A stretch of 64,000 nucleotides of DNA from Vibrio porteresiae DSM 19223 (GTDB taxonomy: Bacteria; Pseudomonadota; Gammaproteobacteria; Enterobacterales; Vibrionaceae). Below, one piece after another: positions 55,283 through 64,000 of the stretch; position 1 is the stretch's first letter; the number at the start of each line of letters is the position of its first letter. Both the position numbers and the translations under genes were made by a program. The stretch is from positions 806,001 through 870,000 of the forward strand of contig NZ_AP024896.1 of assembly GCF_024347055.1 (NCBI RefSeq), read 5' to 3'. The notes below the pieces were generated by a model that worked only from the letters and a program-made list of their open reading frames with translations, was not told the DNA's origin and made no database searches.

Positions 55283-56033
55283 TCCCTCAATGGTCTATTT
55301 CGTGGGTGCAGGTCCCGGTGACCCAGAACTGATCACCCTCAAAGGCTACAAAATTTTAAGCCAAGCTGACGTAGTGATTTACGCGGGATCGCTGATCAAT
55401 AAAGAGCTGCTCGATTACTGCAAGCCCGAAGCGGAATGTCATGACAGTGCCTATTTGCACCTTGATCAAATTACCGAATTGATGGTGAACGGCATCAAAG
55501 CTGGCAAGCTGGTGGTTCGTCTGCAAACGGGCGATTTGTCGCTGTACGGTTCGATTCGTGAACAAGGGGAAGAGCTGGCAAAACACGGCATTGGTTTTCG
55601 CTCTGTGGCGGGGGTCTCTTCTTTCTTGGGTGCAGCGTCGGAACTGGGCGTGGAATACACGGTGCCAGAGGTGTCACAAAGCTTGGTGATTACCCGCATG
55701 GCAGGTCGTACGCCAACCCCTGAGTTGGAATCGATTGAACGCTTTGCTGCGCATCAAACCTCTATGGCGATTTTCCTTTCAGTACAAGGCATTGAAAGTG
55801 TGGTGAAACAGCTTCTCAAAGGCGGTTACCCACAAGAGACGCCAGCGGCGGTGGTGTACAAAGCGACATGGGATGACTGCCAAATCATTCGTGGCGATTT
55901 AACCAATATCGCTGAGCAAGTGAATGCCGCGGGAATTAATAAAACCGCACTGATTTTGGTCGGGCGCTTCTTAGGGGAAGAGTATCACTACTCGAAACTC
56001 TACGATGCGGAGTTTAGCCATGAGTATCGCTGA
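55269..56033 (+). CDS. cbiF: Cobalt-precorrin-4 C11-methyltransferase
   Basis: 254 residues. [77 protein letters not shown]. Start ATG at 55269 chosen by family alignment; the frame is open much further upstream inside cbiT. 14-base overlap with both neighbours. Confidence 0.93.
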   Translation: MATFDPSMVYFVGAGPGDPELITLKGYKILSQADVVIYAGSLINKELLDYCKPEAECHDSAYLHLDQITELMVNGIKAGKLVVRLQTGDLSLYGSIREQGEELAKHGIGFRSVAGVSSFLGAASELGVEYTVPEVSQSLVITRMAGRTPTPELESIERFAAHQTSMAIFLSVQGIESVVKQLLKGGYPQETPAAVVYKATWDDCQIIRGDLTNIAEQVNAAGINKTALILVGRFLGEEYHYSKLYDAEFSHEYR

Positions 56034-57108
56034 TCCCGCAAGGGTATCGTTACTCTCGTTAACCCCGGGTGGGCAGGCATTGGCCGAGCGCATTCAGGCG
56101 TTATGGCCAGTGAAGTGTTACTGCGCAGAGAAATACCTCAAACCGGGTTTTACCGCATTCAGTGGCAGTTTTGCTGCCACCTTAGCGGAAGCCTTTGCTC
56201 GTGATGAAGCGATCATCGTGATTGGCGCGTGCGGGATTGTGGTGCGCACCTTAGCGCCACTAGTGCAAGACAAGTTGCACGATCCCGCCGTACTGGTGAT
56301 GGATGAAAAAGGGCAGCATGTGATTAGCTTGCTTTCTGGGCACATTGGCGGCGCGAACGAACTAGCGTGTCAATTGGCAGCGCGTGTGGGCGCAACCCCG
56401 GTGATTACCACCGCAACAGATGTAAACCAGATTTGTGCGATTGATGTGTTGGTTAAGCAACTTGGTGCCACCATGGTGGATTTTCGTGACGCAGTCAAAG
56501 TGCTCAATCAAGCCTTGGTCAGCGGTGAAAAAGTGGGGATCTATTTTGATCCACGCACGATCGCTTGGCTCGATTTGGATCTCAATCGGCTCGATTTACG
56601 TGGTCTAACACGGCTTAAGCAGCCAAGCGAAGCCGTTGATTGCGACCATGTGCTGCTGGTCTCGATGCAGCAAGAGTTAGGTGAGTGGTCAGCACTTTCA
56701 AATGCTTATCAGATCGTGCCGCAGCAACTTGTGGTCGGCATGGGCTGTCGCCGCGACCTTGAGCCGAGTTTGATGGCGCAGAGCTTTGCGCAATTATTGC
56801 ACGAGCGCAATTGGCATCCTTTGGCGTTAACCCAGTTTGCCAGCATTGATGTCAAACAAGACGAGCCTGCGATTTTGCAGTTGGCTCAACAGTATCACGC
56901 TTCGCTGAGTTTTTTCAGCGCGGCACAATTAAACGATTCGGGCTGGAGCGGCCCAGAATCGGAGTTTGTTAGAAAAACGGTCGGTGTTGGCGCCGTTTCT
57001 CAGCCCTCAGCCTGGATCATTAGCCAAGGGTGTTTGGTCGGAGATACCGTGAAACAACAAGGCATGACCTTCACTTTTGGAGTTAAAAAAGCATGTTATA
57101 TGTGGTAG
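56020..57108 (+). CDS. cbiG: Cobalt-precorrin-5A hydrolase
   Basis: 362 residues. N-terminal part with [20 protein letters not shown] and [41 protein letters not shown]-terminal CbiG domain with [20 protein letters not shown] and [18 protein letters not shown]. Opens the delta-lactone and releases acetaldehyde, the hallmark step of the anaerobic pathway. ATG at 56020; overlaps cbiF and cbiH. Confidence 0.93.
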   Translation: MSIADPARVSLLSLTPGGQALAERIQALWPVKCYCAEKYLKPGFTAFSGSFAATLAEAFARDEAIIVIGACGIVVRTLAPLVQDKLHDPAVLVMDEKGQHVISLLSGHIGGANELACQLAARVGATPVITTATDVNQICAIDVLVKQLGATMVDFRDAVKVLNQALVSGEKVGIYFDPRTIAWLDLDLNRLDLRGLTRLKQPSEAVDCDHVLLVSMQQELGEWSALSNAYQIVPQQLVVGMGCRRDLEPSLMAQSFAQLLHERNWHPLALTQFASIDVKQDEPAILQLAQQYHASLSFFSAAQLNDSGWSGPESEFVRKTVGVGAVSQPSAWIISQGCLVGDTVKQQGMTFTFGVKKACYMW

Positions 57109-57887
57109 GTATTGGCCCTGGCGGCCTCGATATGATGACCTTTGAAGCGCGCCGCGCCATTGAAGAATCGGATATTATTGTGGGTTACAAAACCTACACC
57201 CATTTGATGAAAGAGCTGACGGGCGACAAAACCGTGATCAAAACGGGTATGTGCGCTGAGATTGAACGTTGCACGACCGCACTAGAGTTGGCTCAAGAAG
57301 GAAAAACCGTCGCGATCATCAGTAGTGGCGATGCGGGCGTATATGGCATGGCGGGCTTGATTTTAGAAATGGTGACACGCCAAAAATGGGACGTGGAAGT
57401 GAAAGTGATTCCGGGTATGACCGCGAGTATCGCTGCCGCTTCTGTGCTTGGCGCACCTTTGATGCATGATTTTTGTCACATTAGCTTGAGTGACCTATTA
57501 ACCCCTTGGGAAGTGATTGAGCAGCGCGTGAAATCTGCAGCCGAAGCGGACTTTGTGGTCTGTTTCTACAACCCACGCAGTCGCGGTCGTGAAGGTCACT
57601 TAAAACGCGCGTTTGAACTGATGTCGCCGTTTGTGGATGGCAAAACGCCCGTGGGAATTGTCAAAGAAGCGGGTCGTCGTAAAGAAGAAAAATGGATCAC
57701 CACGTTCGAAGAGATGGATTTTGAATTGGTGGATATGCGCACCTTGGTGATTGTCGGTAACAAATCGACTTACATCGAAAACGGTTTGATGGTGACACCG
57801 CGCGGTTACTCTGTAGAAGGCAAGCGTGACGCTGAGCTGACAGATGTAGAGCATGCAGATTCTGAATTGGCAGGTAGCGCGCAGTGA
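57093..57887 (+). CDS. cbiH: Cobalt-precorrin-3 C17-methyltransferase
   Basis: 264 residues. [80 protein letters not shown]. Methylates C17 with ring contraction. Overlaps cbiG by 16 bases and cbiJ by 4 (GTGA). Confidence 0.93.
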   Translation: MLYVVGIGPGGLDMMTFEARRAIEESDIIVGYKTYTHLMKELTGDKTVIKTGMCAEIERCTTALELAQEGKTVAIISSGDAGVYGMAGLILEMVTRQKWDVEVKVIPGMTASIAAASVLGAPLMHDFCHISLSDLLTPWEVIEQRVKSAAEADFVVCFYNPRSRGREGHLKRAFELMSPFVDGKTPVGIVKEAGRRKEEKWITTFEEMDFELVDMRTLVIVGNKSTYIENGLMVTPRGYSVEGKRDAELTDVEHADSELAGSAQ

Positions 57888-58687
57888 GTTCACCACAACT
57901 CCTCGTGTTTGGTGGCACGTCCGATTCGATCGCGCTGTGCGGCGCGATTGAGCAGCTCGGCTTACCTTACACCTTTTCTGTGGCGACCGATGCGGGTCGC
58001 CAAATGGCGCAAGGCACCGATGGCAAGCCCAGCATTCAAGGTGAGTTGATTGTCGGGCGCATGGACGCACTGCAAATGCAGCAGTGGATGATGGAACATC
58101 AGATTACCCATGTGATTGATGCCGCTCATCCGTATGCGCAAGAGCTGCGCCAAAACATCATGACCGCGGCAACTGAGCTCGGTTTGCCTTTGATGCGTTT
58201 TGAACGCCTAAGTCAGTCGATTGAACATGAGCTTATCACTCGCGTTCATTCGGTAGCTGAAGCGTGTGAAATGGTGCAAAAGCAAGGTTGGCACAAAGTG
58301 CTGCTCACCACAGGCAGTAAAGATCTCGCGACCTTTTGTGCGCAGCTACCTGAGCAGATGTTGATTGCACGAGTTCTGCCAACGGCGGAAGTGCTTGAGC
58401 AGTGTGAAGCGTTAGGCCTTGGCGTGGATAACATCATCGCGATGAAAGGTCCGTTTAGCGAAGCCTTAAACCATGCGGTGTATCAAACAGTTGCACCGGA
58501 TGTGATGGTGACCAAAGAGTCCGGTCAAGCGGGCGGTTTTTTGGAAAAAATGCGCCCGTGTTTAGAGCTTGGCATTGCTTGCATTGTGATTGAACGACCT
58601 CAGCCGGTGTTAAATGGTGAGTACAGCGCGTTATTGCACGATATTGATGCCTGTAAGGCTCTGTTGGCGAGCTATCACTCGCTGTAA
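57884..58687 (+). CDS. cbiJ: Cobalt-precorrin-6A reductase
   Basis: 267 residues, NADH-dependent reductase. LVFGGTSDSIALCGAIEQLG, ITHVIDAAHPYAQELRQNIM, VLLTTGSKDLATFC, and VMVTKESGQAGGFLEKM are the family blocks. Starts with GTG inside a GTGA overlap with cbiH. Followed by about 85 bases that hold a hairpin before cbiK. Confidence 0.92.
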   Translation: MSSPQLLVFGGTSDSIALCGAIEQLGLPYTFSVATDAGRQMAQGTDGKPSIQGELIVGRMDALQMQQWMMEHQITHVIDAAHPYAQELRQNIMTAATELGLPLMRFERLSQSIEHELITRVHSVAEACEMVQKQGWHKVLLTTGSKDLATFCAQLPEQMLIARVLPTAEVLEQCEALGLGVDNIIAMKGPFSEALNHAVYQTVAPDVMVTKESGQAGGFLEKMRPCLELGIACIVIERPQPVLNGEYSALLHDIDACKALLASYHSL

Positions 58688-58731
58688 AAATGAATTTATT
58701 CAGTAGGCGCTGCCTGCTGATACTACTAGCC

Positions 58732-58757
58732 CTTTCACACCAACTGGGTGTGAAAAA
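58732..58757 (+). other. Hairpin between cbiJ and cbiK
   Basis: tttcacacc and ggtgtgaaa form a 9-bp stem with a short loop, followed by aaagag but no T-run. It sits in the only sizeable gap between cbi genes and just before the cbiK ribosome site. Possible mRNA processing or translation-control element. Confidence 0.5.
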
Positions 58758-58773
58758 GAGAGTGGAACAAACT

Positions 58774-59565
58774 ATGAAAAAAGCCTTGTTAGTGATCAGC
58801 TTTGGGACCAGTTATCCCGAGACAATGGAAAAAAACATTGTCGCTTGCGAGCAGACTTTAGCCGATGCTCACCCTGATCGCGATGCGTTTCGCGCGTTTA
58901 CGTCGTCAATGATCATCAAGAAGTTAGCGCGTCGCGATAACGTGCAGATCAATAACCCACAACAGGCGCTACAAGCCTTACTCGACGCTGGGTATCAGGA
59001 TGTGTTGGTACAATCTCTGCACATCATCAATGGTGACGAGTATGAAAAAATCGCCCGTGAGATCCAAAGTTTCCAAGGCAAATTTGCTCGTTTAAACATT
59101 GGGTTACCGCTACTTAGCAGTTACGATGATTATCAAGACTTAATTAAAGCGATTGAGTATCAATGTCCGAGATTGGAAGCCGATGAACGTTTAGTATTGA
59201 TGGGACACGGCGCGACGCACCACGCGTTTGCCGCTTATGCCTGTTTAGATCACATGCTGATGGACAAGAAATTGCCGATGGTGGTTGGCGCGGTGGAAAG
59301 CTACCCAGAAATCGACACCGTGATTGAACGTTTACACAAAGAACAGGTGCGTAAAGTGTACCTGATGCCACTGATGCTGGTGGCGGGCGATCATGCAATT
59401 AACGACATGGCTTCGGACGAAGAGGACTCATGGAAAACGGTCGTGACGCAAGCGGGCATTGAAGCGGAACCGATCGTGCAAGGGTTGGGGGAAAACCCAT
59501 TAATTCGCGAGATGTTCGTCAACCATTTGGCACAAGCGATCACTAAATTGGAGAACGTCGCATGA
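58774..59565 (+). CDS. cbiK: Sirohydrochlorin cobaltochelatase
   Basis: 263 residues, very like Salmonella CbiK (264). KKALLVISFGTSYPETMEKN, SLHIINGDEYEKI, GHGATHHAFAAYACLDHM with metal-site histidine, VGAVESYPEIDTVI with the Glu, and LMLVAGDHAINDMASDEEDS with the second histidine. Inserts cobalt at the start of the anaerobic route. The ATG at 58774 is preferred. The frame is open to an ATG at 58690, giving a 28-residue extension with a short hydrophobic run that could mimic a signal peptide, but that ATG lacks a ribosome site. Confidence 0.92.
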   Translation: MKKALLVISFGTSYPETMEKNIVACEQTLADAHPDRDAFRAFTSSMIIKKLARRDNVQINNPQQALQALLDAGYQDVLVQSLHIINGDEYEKIAREIQSFQGKFARLNIGLPLLSSYDDYQDLIKAIEYQCPRLEADERLVLMGHGATHHAFAAYACLDHMLMDKKLPMVVGAVESYPEIDTVIERLHKEQVRKVYLMPLMLVAGDHAINDMASDEEDSWKTVVTQAGIEAEPIVQGLGENPLIREMFVNHLAQAITKLENVA

Positions 59566-60287
59566 GTGAAGGAAAACTTTACGCCATTGGCACGGGACCT
59601 GGCGCGAGCGATTTAATCACGGTTCGCGCGGCGCGTTTACTAGAGAAATTGGATGTGTTGTATGCACCAGCCGGGCGCAAAGGCGGTGACAGCTTGGCGC
59701 TATCGATTGTTCGTGAGTATCTTGGCGAGCAAGTGGAGATTCAAGAGCGTCATTTCCCAATGACCGCCAATGCGGATGAAAAGCAAGGCGTGTGGGATGA
59801 AGTGGCGCTGGATATCGAAAACGATGTGCGCGCAGGCAAACAAGTGGGCTTTATTACTCTAGGCGACAGCATGTTGTTTGCCACTTGGGTGTTCTTGCTT
59901 GAGCGTTTACACAATAAAGGCTTAGCACTGGAAGTGATTCCGGGCATCTCCTCTTATTCTTGCATCGCTTCTGCAGCTCAGTTCCCGCTGGCGATGGAGC
60001 AGCAATCCATGGCAGTGATGTCATGCACCGCAGAGCCAGAAGTATTAACGGCCGCATTGCAAAATCACGAGTGCGTGGTGCTGATGAAAGTCTATGGACG
60101 CTTTCAACAAATTCGCGAGCTGCTGCGAGAGCTCGATTTAGTTGAGCATGCGGTGATGATGGCCAATGCCTCTATGGAAACCGAAGTGACTTACCGGGAT
60201 TTAATGGCGGTGCCAGATGATGAAAAGCTGCCGTATTTTTCGACCATAGTGGTCAATCGTGCGTGGAGCGCCAAGATTTCCGGCTAA
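59562..60287 (+). CDS. cbiL: Cobalt-precorrin-2 C20-methyltransferase
   Basis: 241 residues. [80 protein letters not shown]. Third SAM-dependent methylation. Coupled to cbiK by ATGA; about 95 bases precede cbiP. Confidence 0.93.
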   Translation: MSEGKLYAIGTGPGASDLITVRAARLLEKLDVLYAPAGRKGGDSLALSIVREYLGEQVEIQERHFPMTANADEKQGVWDEVALDIENDVRAGKQVGFITLGDSMLFATWVFLLERLHNKGLALEVIPGISSYSCIASAAQFPLAMEQQSMAVMSCTAEPEVLTAALQNHECVVLMKVYGRFQQIRELLRELDLVEHAVMMANASMETEVTYRDLMAVPDDEKLPYFSTIVVNRAWSAKISG

Positions 60288-60381
60288 TTTAGCTTCAGAA
60301 AAGCAAGGCGTTATCGAACATAGCGCCTTTTCTGTTACTATCGGCCACTCGTTAGCGATAGCACAATACAAAGGAGAAGGC

Positions 60382-61932
60382 ATGAGTCGTGCCATCATGA
60401 TTCAGGGTACAGCCTCTGACGTTGGGAAAAGCATTCTTGTAGCCGGTTTATGCCGCATTTTTAAACGTAGAGGTGACGCTGTCACTCCATTTAAAGCGCA
60501 AAATATGGCGCTCAACTCGGGCATCACCAAAACCGGTGAAGAGATGGGACGCGCGCAGATTTTTCAAGCAGAAGCGGCAGGCATTGATGCCGATGTGCGC
60601 ATGAATCCGGTATTACTCAAGCCGACCGGCGAGCGCCGCTCGCAAGTGATTGTGATGGGCAAAGTGCTCGACAATATGGAAGCCGTAACCTATCACGAGT
60701 ACAAACCGCAACTGCAACAAAAAGTGTGGCAAGCCTTTACCGAATTGGCTCATGAATACGACACAGTGGTACTCGAAGGCGCGGGAAGCCCGGCAGAAAT
60801 TAACCTGCGTGATCGCGATATTGTCAATATGGGCATGGCCGAACTGATTAACGCCCCGGTGATTTTGGTGGCGGATATTGATCGCGGCGGCGTGTTTGCC
60901 TCTATCTACGGCACCATCAAACTGTTGGCACCCCAAGAGCAAGCGCGTGTTAAAGGCGTGATCATCAACAAATTTCGTGGCGATGTCGCATTACTCGAAT
61001 CGGGCTTACGCCAAATTGGAGAACTGACCGGTGTGCCAGTGATTGGTGTGGTGCCGTATCTTAATGTCGATTTGGAAGAAGAAGACGGTGTGGCGCTGCA
61101 ACCGGAAAAACTGCGCCAGCAACTCGGCATTCATAGCGACCGTGAAAAACTCGATATCGTGGTGGTGAGCCTGCCGCGCATTTCTAACTTCACCGATTTT
61201 AATGCACTAGCGGCACAACCTGACGTGCAGCTGCGTTACGTGAATAAACCTGCGCAAATCGGCAAGCCTGACTTGCTGATCATTCCCGGCAGTAAAAATA
61301 CCCTTGGCGATTTAACCTATCTTAATGAATCGGGTTTTAGTGTGGTGATTCAAGAGTTAGCAGCTCAGCAAGTGCCTGTACTTGGCATCTGCGGCGGCTA
61401 TCAAATGCTGGGTAAACAGCTGATTGATGGGGTGGAATCGGGCATTGACGAAATGCCTGGTTTAGGTTTGCTCAACACCGTGACGCGTTTTGCTAAAGAG
61501 AAGCACACCACGCAAGTGATGGCGCAAATGATCTCTGGGTCGGGGCTTTTTTGCGACGATACCACGCTGCAAGGCTATGAAATACATATGGGCGACACCG
61601 AATTGGGTGAAGGCATGCAGCCTTTAACCACGATTCAATCGCGTAATGGTGACGTTGTCACTGTGAGTGATGGTGCGGTCAGTGCCGATGGTTTGGTGGC
61701 GGGCACCTATATTCACGGACTATTTGATAGCGGTGCGTATACACGCCGTTTACTCAACCGTTTACGTCAACGCAAAGGACTACAATCTCTAGCGGATGAC
61801 GTGTTTGATTATGTGGCGTACAAAGATAGCCAGTTTGAACTGCTTGCCGATGAACTTGAAAAAGTGCTTGATGTCGAACAACTTGAGCGCATTATGAATG
61901 ATTTTCCACTCACGTTGGCAAAGGATAACTAA
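60382..61932 (+). CDS. cbiP: Adenosylcobyric acid synthase
   Basis: 516 residues. ATP domain [53 protein letters not shown]; then class I amidotransferase domain with [14 protein letters not shown] (Cys337) and GTYIHGLFD. Amidates the b, d, e and g side chains. The ATG at 60382 has aaggagaagg and begins the fold; the ORF is open 41 codons upstream. Confidence 0.95.
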   Translation: MSRAIMIQGTASDVGKSILVAGLCRIFKRRGDAVTPFKAQNMALNSGITKTGEEMGRAQIFQAEAAGIDADVRMNPVLLKPTGERRSQVIVMGKVLDNMEAVTYHEYKPQLQQKVWQAFTELAHEYDTVVLEGAGSPAEINLRDRDIVNMGMAELINAPVILVADIDRGGVFASIYGTIKLLAPQEQARVKGVIINKFRGDVALLESGLRQIGELTGVPVIGVVPYLNVDLEEEDGVALQPEKLRQQLGIHSDREKLDIVVVSLPRISNFTDFNALAAQPDVQLRYVNKPAQIGKPDLLIIPGSKNTLGDLTYLNESGFSVVIQELAAQQVPVLGICGGYQMLGKQLIDGVESGIDEMPGLGLLNTVTRFAKEKHTTQVMAQMISGSGLFCDDTTLQGYEIHMGDTELGEGMQPLTTIQSRNGDVVTVSDGAVSADGLVAGTYIHGLFDSGAYTRRLLNRLRQRKGLQSLADDVFDYVAYKDSQFELLADELEKVLDVEQLERIMNDFPLTLAKDN

Positions 61933-61934
61933 GC

Positions 61935-62693
61935 ATGAAACTGTTTTTCGCAACCCTACAATTTATGAGTCGAATTCCGGTTCCGCAGCATTGGACCGAT
62001 GGATTTGAATTTAAAGAATCGTATAAAGGGATCATCTATTTCCCTTGGGTTGGCTTGATACTCGGTGCTTTAGCGGCGTTTGTAACCCACATTGCTGCCG
62101 ATTATCTGCAACTGGGTAACGGCGTGAGCGCAGTGATTTATGTACTGATGATGGCGATATTGACCGGCGGCTTACACCTTGATGGGCTAGCGGATACCTG
62201 TGACGGTATTTTCTCGGCGCGCACTCGTGAACGCATGCTCGAAATCATGAAAGATAGCCGCATTGGTACGCACGGCACTTTGGCGCTGATTTTTGGTCTG
62301 CTACTCAAAGTGGTGGTGGTAGCGAAGCTGCTGCAAATGAGTCCACATGCGGGTTATGCGACTTTGATCATTGCGCCGGTGGTCAGCCGCGCATTGATGT
62401 CGGTGTTGATGTACGAGCAAGAGTACGCCCGCGAAAATGGCTTAGGGAATATTTTTATTGGCAAAATCAGCGGCCAAGCGTATCTCATCACCTTATTAAC
62501 CAGCTTTATTTTGCTGTTTTTTGCTGTCGGTGGCATGGCGTTTGCTGTGTTTATTTTGTCTTATCTCTTTAGTTTGCTTTACCGTTATTACATCAATCAC
62601 AGTTTAGGTGGACAGACAGGAGATACGCTAGGAGCCGGTAACGAGTTGTTTGAAATCATAGTATTGCTGTGTGCAGCGAGTATGATTGCCTAA
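61935..62693 (+). CDS. cobS: Adenosylcobinamide-GDP ribazoletransferase
   Basis: 252-residue inner-membrane cobalamin synthase with about six helices. LQFMSRIPVPQHWTD at the start, the active motif LTGGLHLDGLADTCDGIFSA, RTRERMLEIMKDSRIGTHGT, and GGQTGDTLGAGNELFEI at the end. Joins adenosylcobinamide-GDP with alpha-ribazole. Begins 2 bases after cbiP. Confidence 0.95.
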   Translation: MKLFFATLQFMSRIPVPQHWTDGFEFKESYKGIIYFPWVGLILGALAAFVTHIAADYLQLGNGVSAVIYVLMMAILTGGLHLDGLADTCDGIFSARTRERMLEIMKDSRIGTHGTLALIFGLLLKVVVVAKLLQMSPHAGYATLIIAPVVSRALMSVLMYEQEYARENGLGNIFIGKISGQAYLITLLTSFILLFFAVGGMAFAVFILSYLFSLLYRYYINHSLGGQTGDTLGAGNELFEIIVLLCAASMIA

Positions 62694-62732
62694 CAGCGTT
62701 AAGTAAGAGTAATTAGTTAGGAGTAAGCGCTA

Positions 62733-63791
62733 ATGATGTCTTTAGTAGCGTTAGCGGAAAGTATCCTTCCCGTTGATGATGAGGTTCGTACTGAGGCTCA
62801 ACATCATGTCGAAAGCCTCTTCAAACCCGTGGGAAGTTTGGGGCAGTTAGAGCAACTGGCCTGTCAATTGGCTGCGATTTACCGCACGACAGAGTGGCAA
62901 ATTGGGCGTAAAAAGATTTTTGTGATGGGCGCCGACCATGGCGTTTATGACGAAGATGTCGCGGTATCGCCGCGTGAGGTCACTGCCATTCAAGCCATGA
63001 ACACGGTGAAAGGGGAAACTGGCGTTGCCGCGCTTGCCTATGCTAACCGAGTTGCCGTGGAAATGATCGATGTGGGCATCGACAGCGAAGCGTTGCCGGG
63101 TGTCACCAATATGAAAGTGGCACGAGGCAGTGGCAATATCGCCCAAGGCCCGGCCATGACCTATGAGGTTGCAGAAAAACTCATTATCGACAGTGCTTTG
63201 TATGTCCAAGAGTGCATTGAGCGCGAACTGCTTACAGTGATTGGTATTGGTGAGTTGGGTGTTGCCAACACCACGCCAGCTGCCGCATTGGTGTGTGTGA
63301 TTACCCGCCGCGATCCTGTAGATGTGGTTGGCCTAGGGGCAAACTTGCCTAGCGACCGCTTGGAACACAAACTGGCGATTGTCAAACAGGCCATTGAAGT
63401 TAACTTTCCTAATCCTACCGACCCAGTTGATATCTTGGCAAAAGTAGGCGGCTTTGATGTTGCCGCTATGACAGGCGCTATTTTAGGTGCTGCCGCCAAA
63501 CAGATTCCAGTGGTATTGGATGGGTTTATCTCCTACGCCGCAGCGCTATTGGCGTGCCAAATTGCGCCCTGTGTTTGGGACTACTTGATTCCATCGCATC
63601 GTTCCGCAGAAAAAGGCGTTGGTTTAGTTTTAGAGCAGCTGCAACTTAGCCCATTTATTGATATGGAACTGCGCTTAGGCGAGGGCAGTGGCGCGGTACT
63701 TGCCATGCCATTTATTGATGCAGCTCACGCCATGTATAACCGCATGGGTAAGATGGAAGACAACGGATTGGAACTGCCTAAACCGGTATAA
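62733..63791 (+). CDS. cobT: Nicotinate-nucleotide:dimethylbenzimidazole phosphoribosyltransferase
   Basis: 352 residues. FKPVGSLGQLEQLACQLAAI, FVMGADHGVYDEDVAVSPRE, GIGELGVANTTPAAALVCVI, and the catalytic glutamate motif ELRLGEGSGAVLAMPFIDAA. Makes alpha-ribazole phosphate from the lower base. Ribosome site ttaggag. Two adjacent ATGs; either start is possible. About 40 bases after cobS, probably the last operon gene, followed by a hairpin. Confidence 0.95.
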   Translation: MMSLVALAESILPVDDEVRTEAQHHVESLFKPVGSLGQLEQLACQLAAIYRTTEWQIGRKKIFVMGADHGVYDEDVAVSPREVTAIQAMNTVKGETGVAALAYANRVAVEMIDVGIDSEALPGVTNMKVARGSGNIAQGPAMTYEVAEKLIIDSALYVQECIERELLTVIGIGELGVANTTPAAALVCVITRRDPVDVVGLGANLPSDRLEHKLAIVKQAIEVNFPNPTDPVDILAKVGGFDVAAMTGAILGAAAKQIPVVLDGFISYAAALLACQIAPCVWDYLIPSHRSAEKGVGLVLEQLQLSPFIDMELRLGEGSGAVLAMPFIDAAHAMYNRMGKMEDNGLELPKPV

Positions 63792-63812
63792 ACCGATTTG
63801 CCCCGCAATACG

Positions 63813-63845
63813 AAACAACGAGCCTATTACACAGGCTCGTTGTTT
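63813..63845 (+). terminator. Terminator hairpin after cobT
   Basis: 13-bp stem aaacaacgagcct / aggctcgttgttt with a 7-base loop. T-run short, but the position fits the end of the operon. Confidence 0.75.
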
Positions 63846-64000
63846 ATCACTCCAAAGTAAATAGCCCCAAAAATCAATCCCCCTCGAAATCTGCTACATC
63901 CCATCGATGAATTAACTATACACACATCAAATACCCCATAAAAATCGAAGCAAAATAACACTTTAGGGTGGTAAGGACTTTACTCCTTTGGTATAACTCA
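63846..64000. other. Window end, no feature seen
   Basis: 155 AT-rich bases. I see no gene or clear signal. Confidence 0.5.

Overview
The window reads as a chromosomal segment of a gammaproteobacterium of the Vibrionaceae, most likely a Vibrio. This rests on PsiE-, RimJ-, LplA- and YdfG-type genes close to the enterobacterial ones, two chemoreceptor paralogues in a row, moderate GC, and integron attC sites resembling the Vibrio cholerae repeat. A secreted pectate lyase and a pectinesterase suggest a plant- or algae-associated lifestyle. The species cannot be named from the sequence. No rRNA, tRNA, CRISPR array, transposase or integrase gene was found.

Layout. 0-7.2 kb: two related chemoreceptor genes (the first cut by the window edge), a small protein, a Nudix hydrolase, psiE, rimJ and a GAF-PAS-GGDEF diguanylate cyclase. 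7.2-21 kb: pectate lyase, lipoate ligase lplA, a GNAT acetyltransferase, an OsmC-like protein, a BASS-type transporter divergent from an AraC regulator, a polar amino-acid ABC operon, ydfG, and a MocR/TauR-like regulator divergent from a taurine:pyruvate-aminotransferase-like gene with TauR-like direct repeats between them. 21.4-25.6 kb: a small AT-rich integron cassette array without integrase, all cassettes on + and separated by four attC sites. It carries uncharacterised proteins, including a HEPN-motif protein with tandem zinc-ribbon cysteine pairs. Its right end is a half attC abutting a broken copy of the pectinesterase 3' end.

26-44.7 kb: an HxlR regulator divergent from an old-yellow-enzyme reductase; a secreted TIM-barrel glycosidase-like protein; a pectinesterase without signal peptide; an alpha/beta hydrolase whose nucleophile serine is glycine; an Opp/Dpp-type ABC operon; an SDR, GFA and DUF4440-type trio; a second amino-acid ABC operon; an esterase; a YqjG-type glutathionyl-hydroquinone reductase; and a DUF3237-like protein.

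44.9-63.8 kb: a cobalamin locus. cobU-cobC (+) converge on pduX-cobD (-), followed by cobA (-). A cobalamin riboswitch then precedes a 14-gene operon, cbiA-B-C-D-E-T-F-G-H-J-K-L-P and cobS, with cobT close behind. Together these encode nearly all steps of the anaerobic (early cobalt insertion) route from uroporphyrinogen III, the aminopropanol arm (PduX, CobD) and the nucleotide-loop arm (CobU, CobS, CobT, CobC). Cobalt uptake, the corrinoid adenosyltransferase and a precorrin-2 dehydrogenase are not in the window.

The part most likely to hold something undescribed is the cassette array, above all the HEPN/zinc-ribbon cassette and the two-gene cassette. The array's right border records a rearrangement involving the pectinesterase gene.
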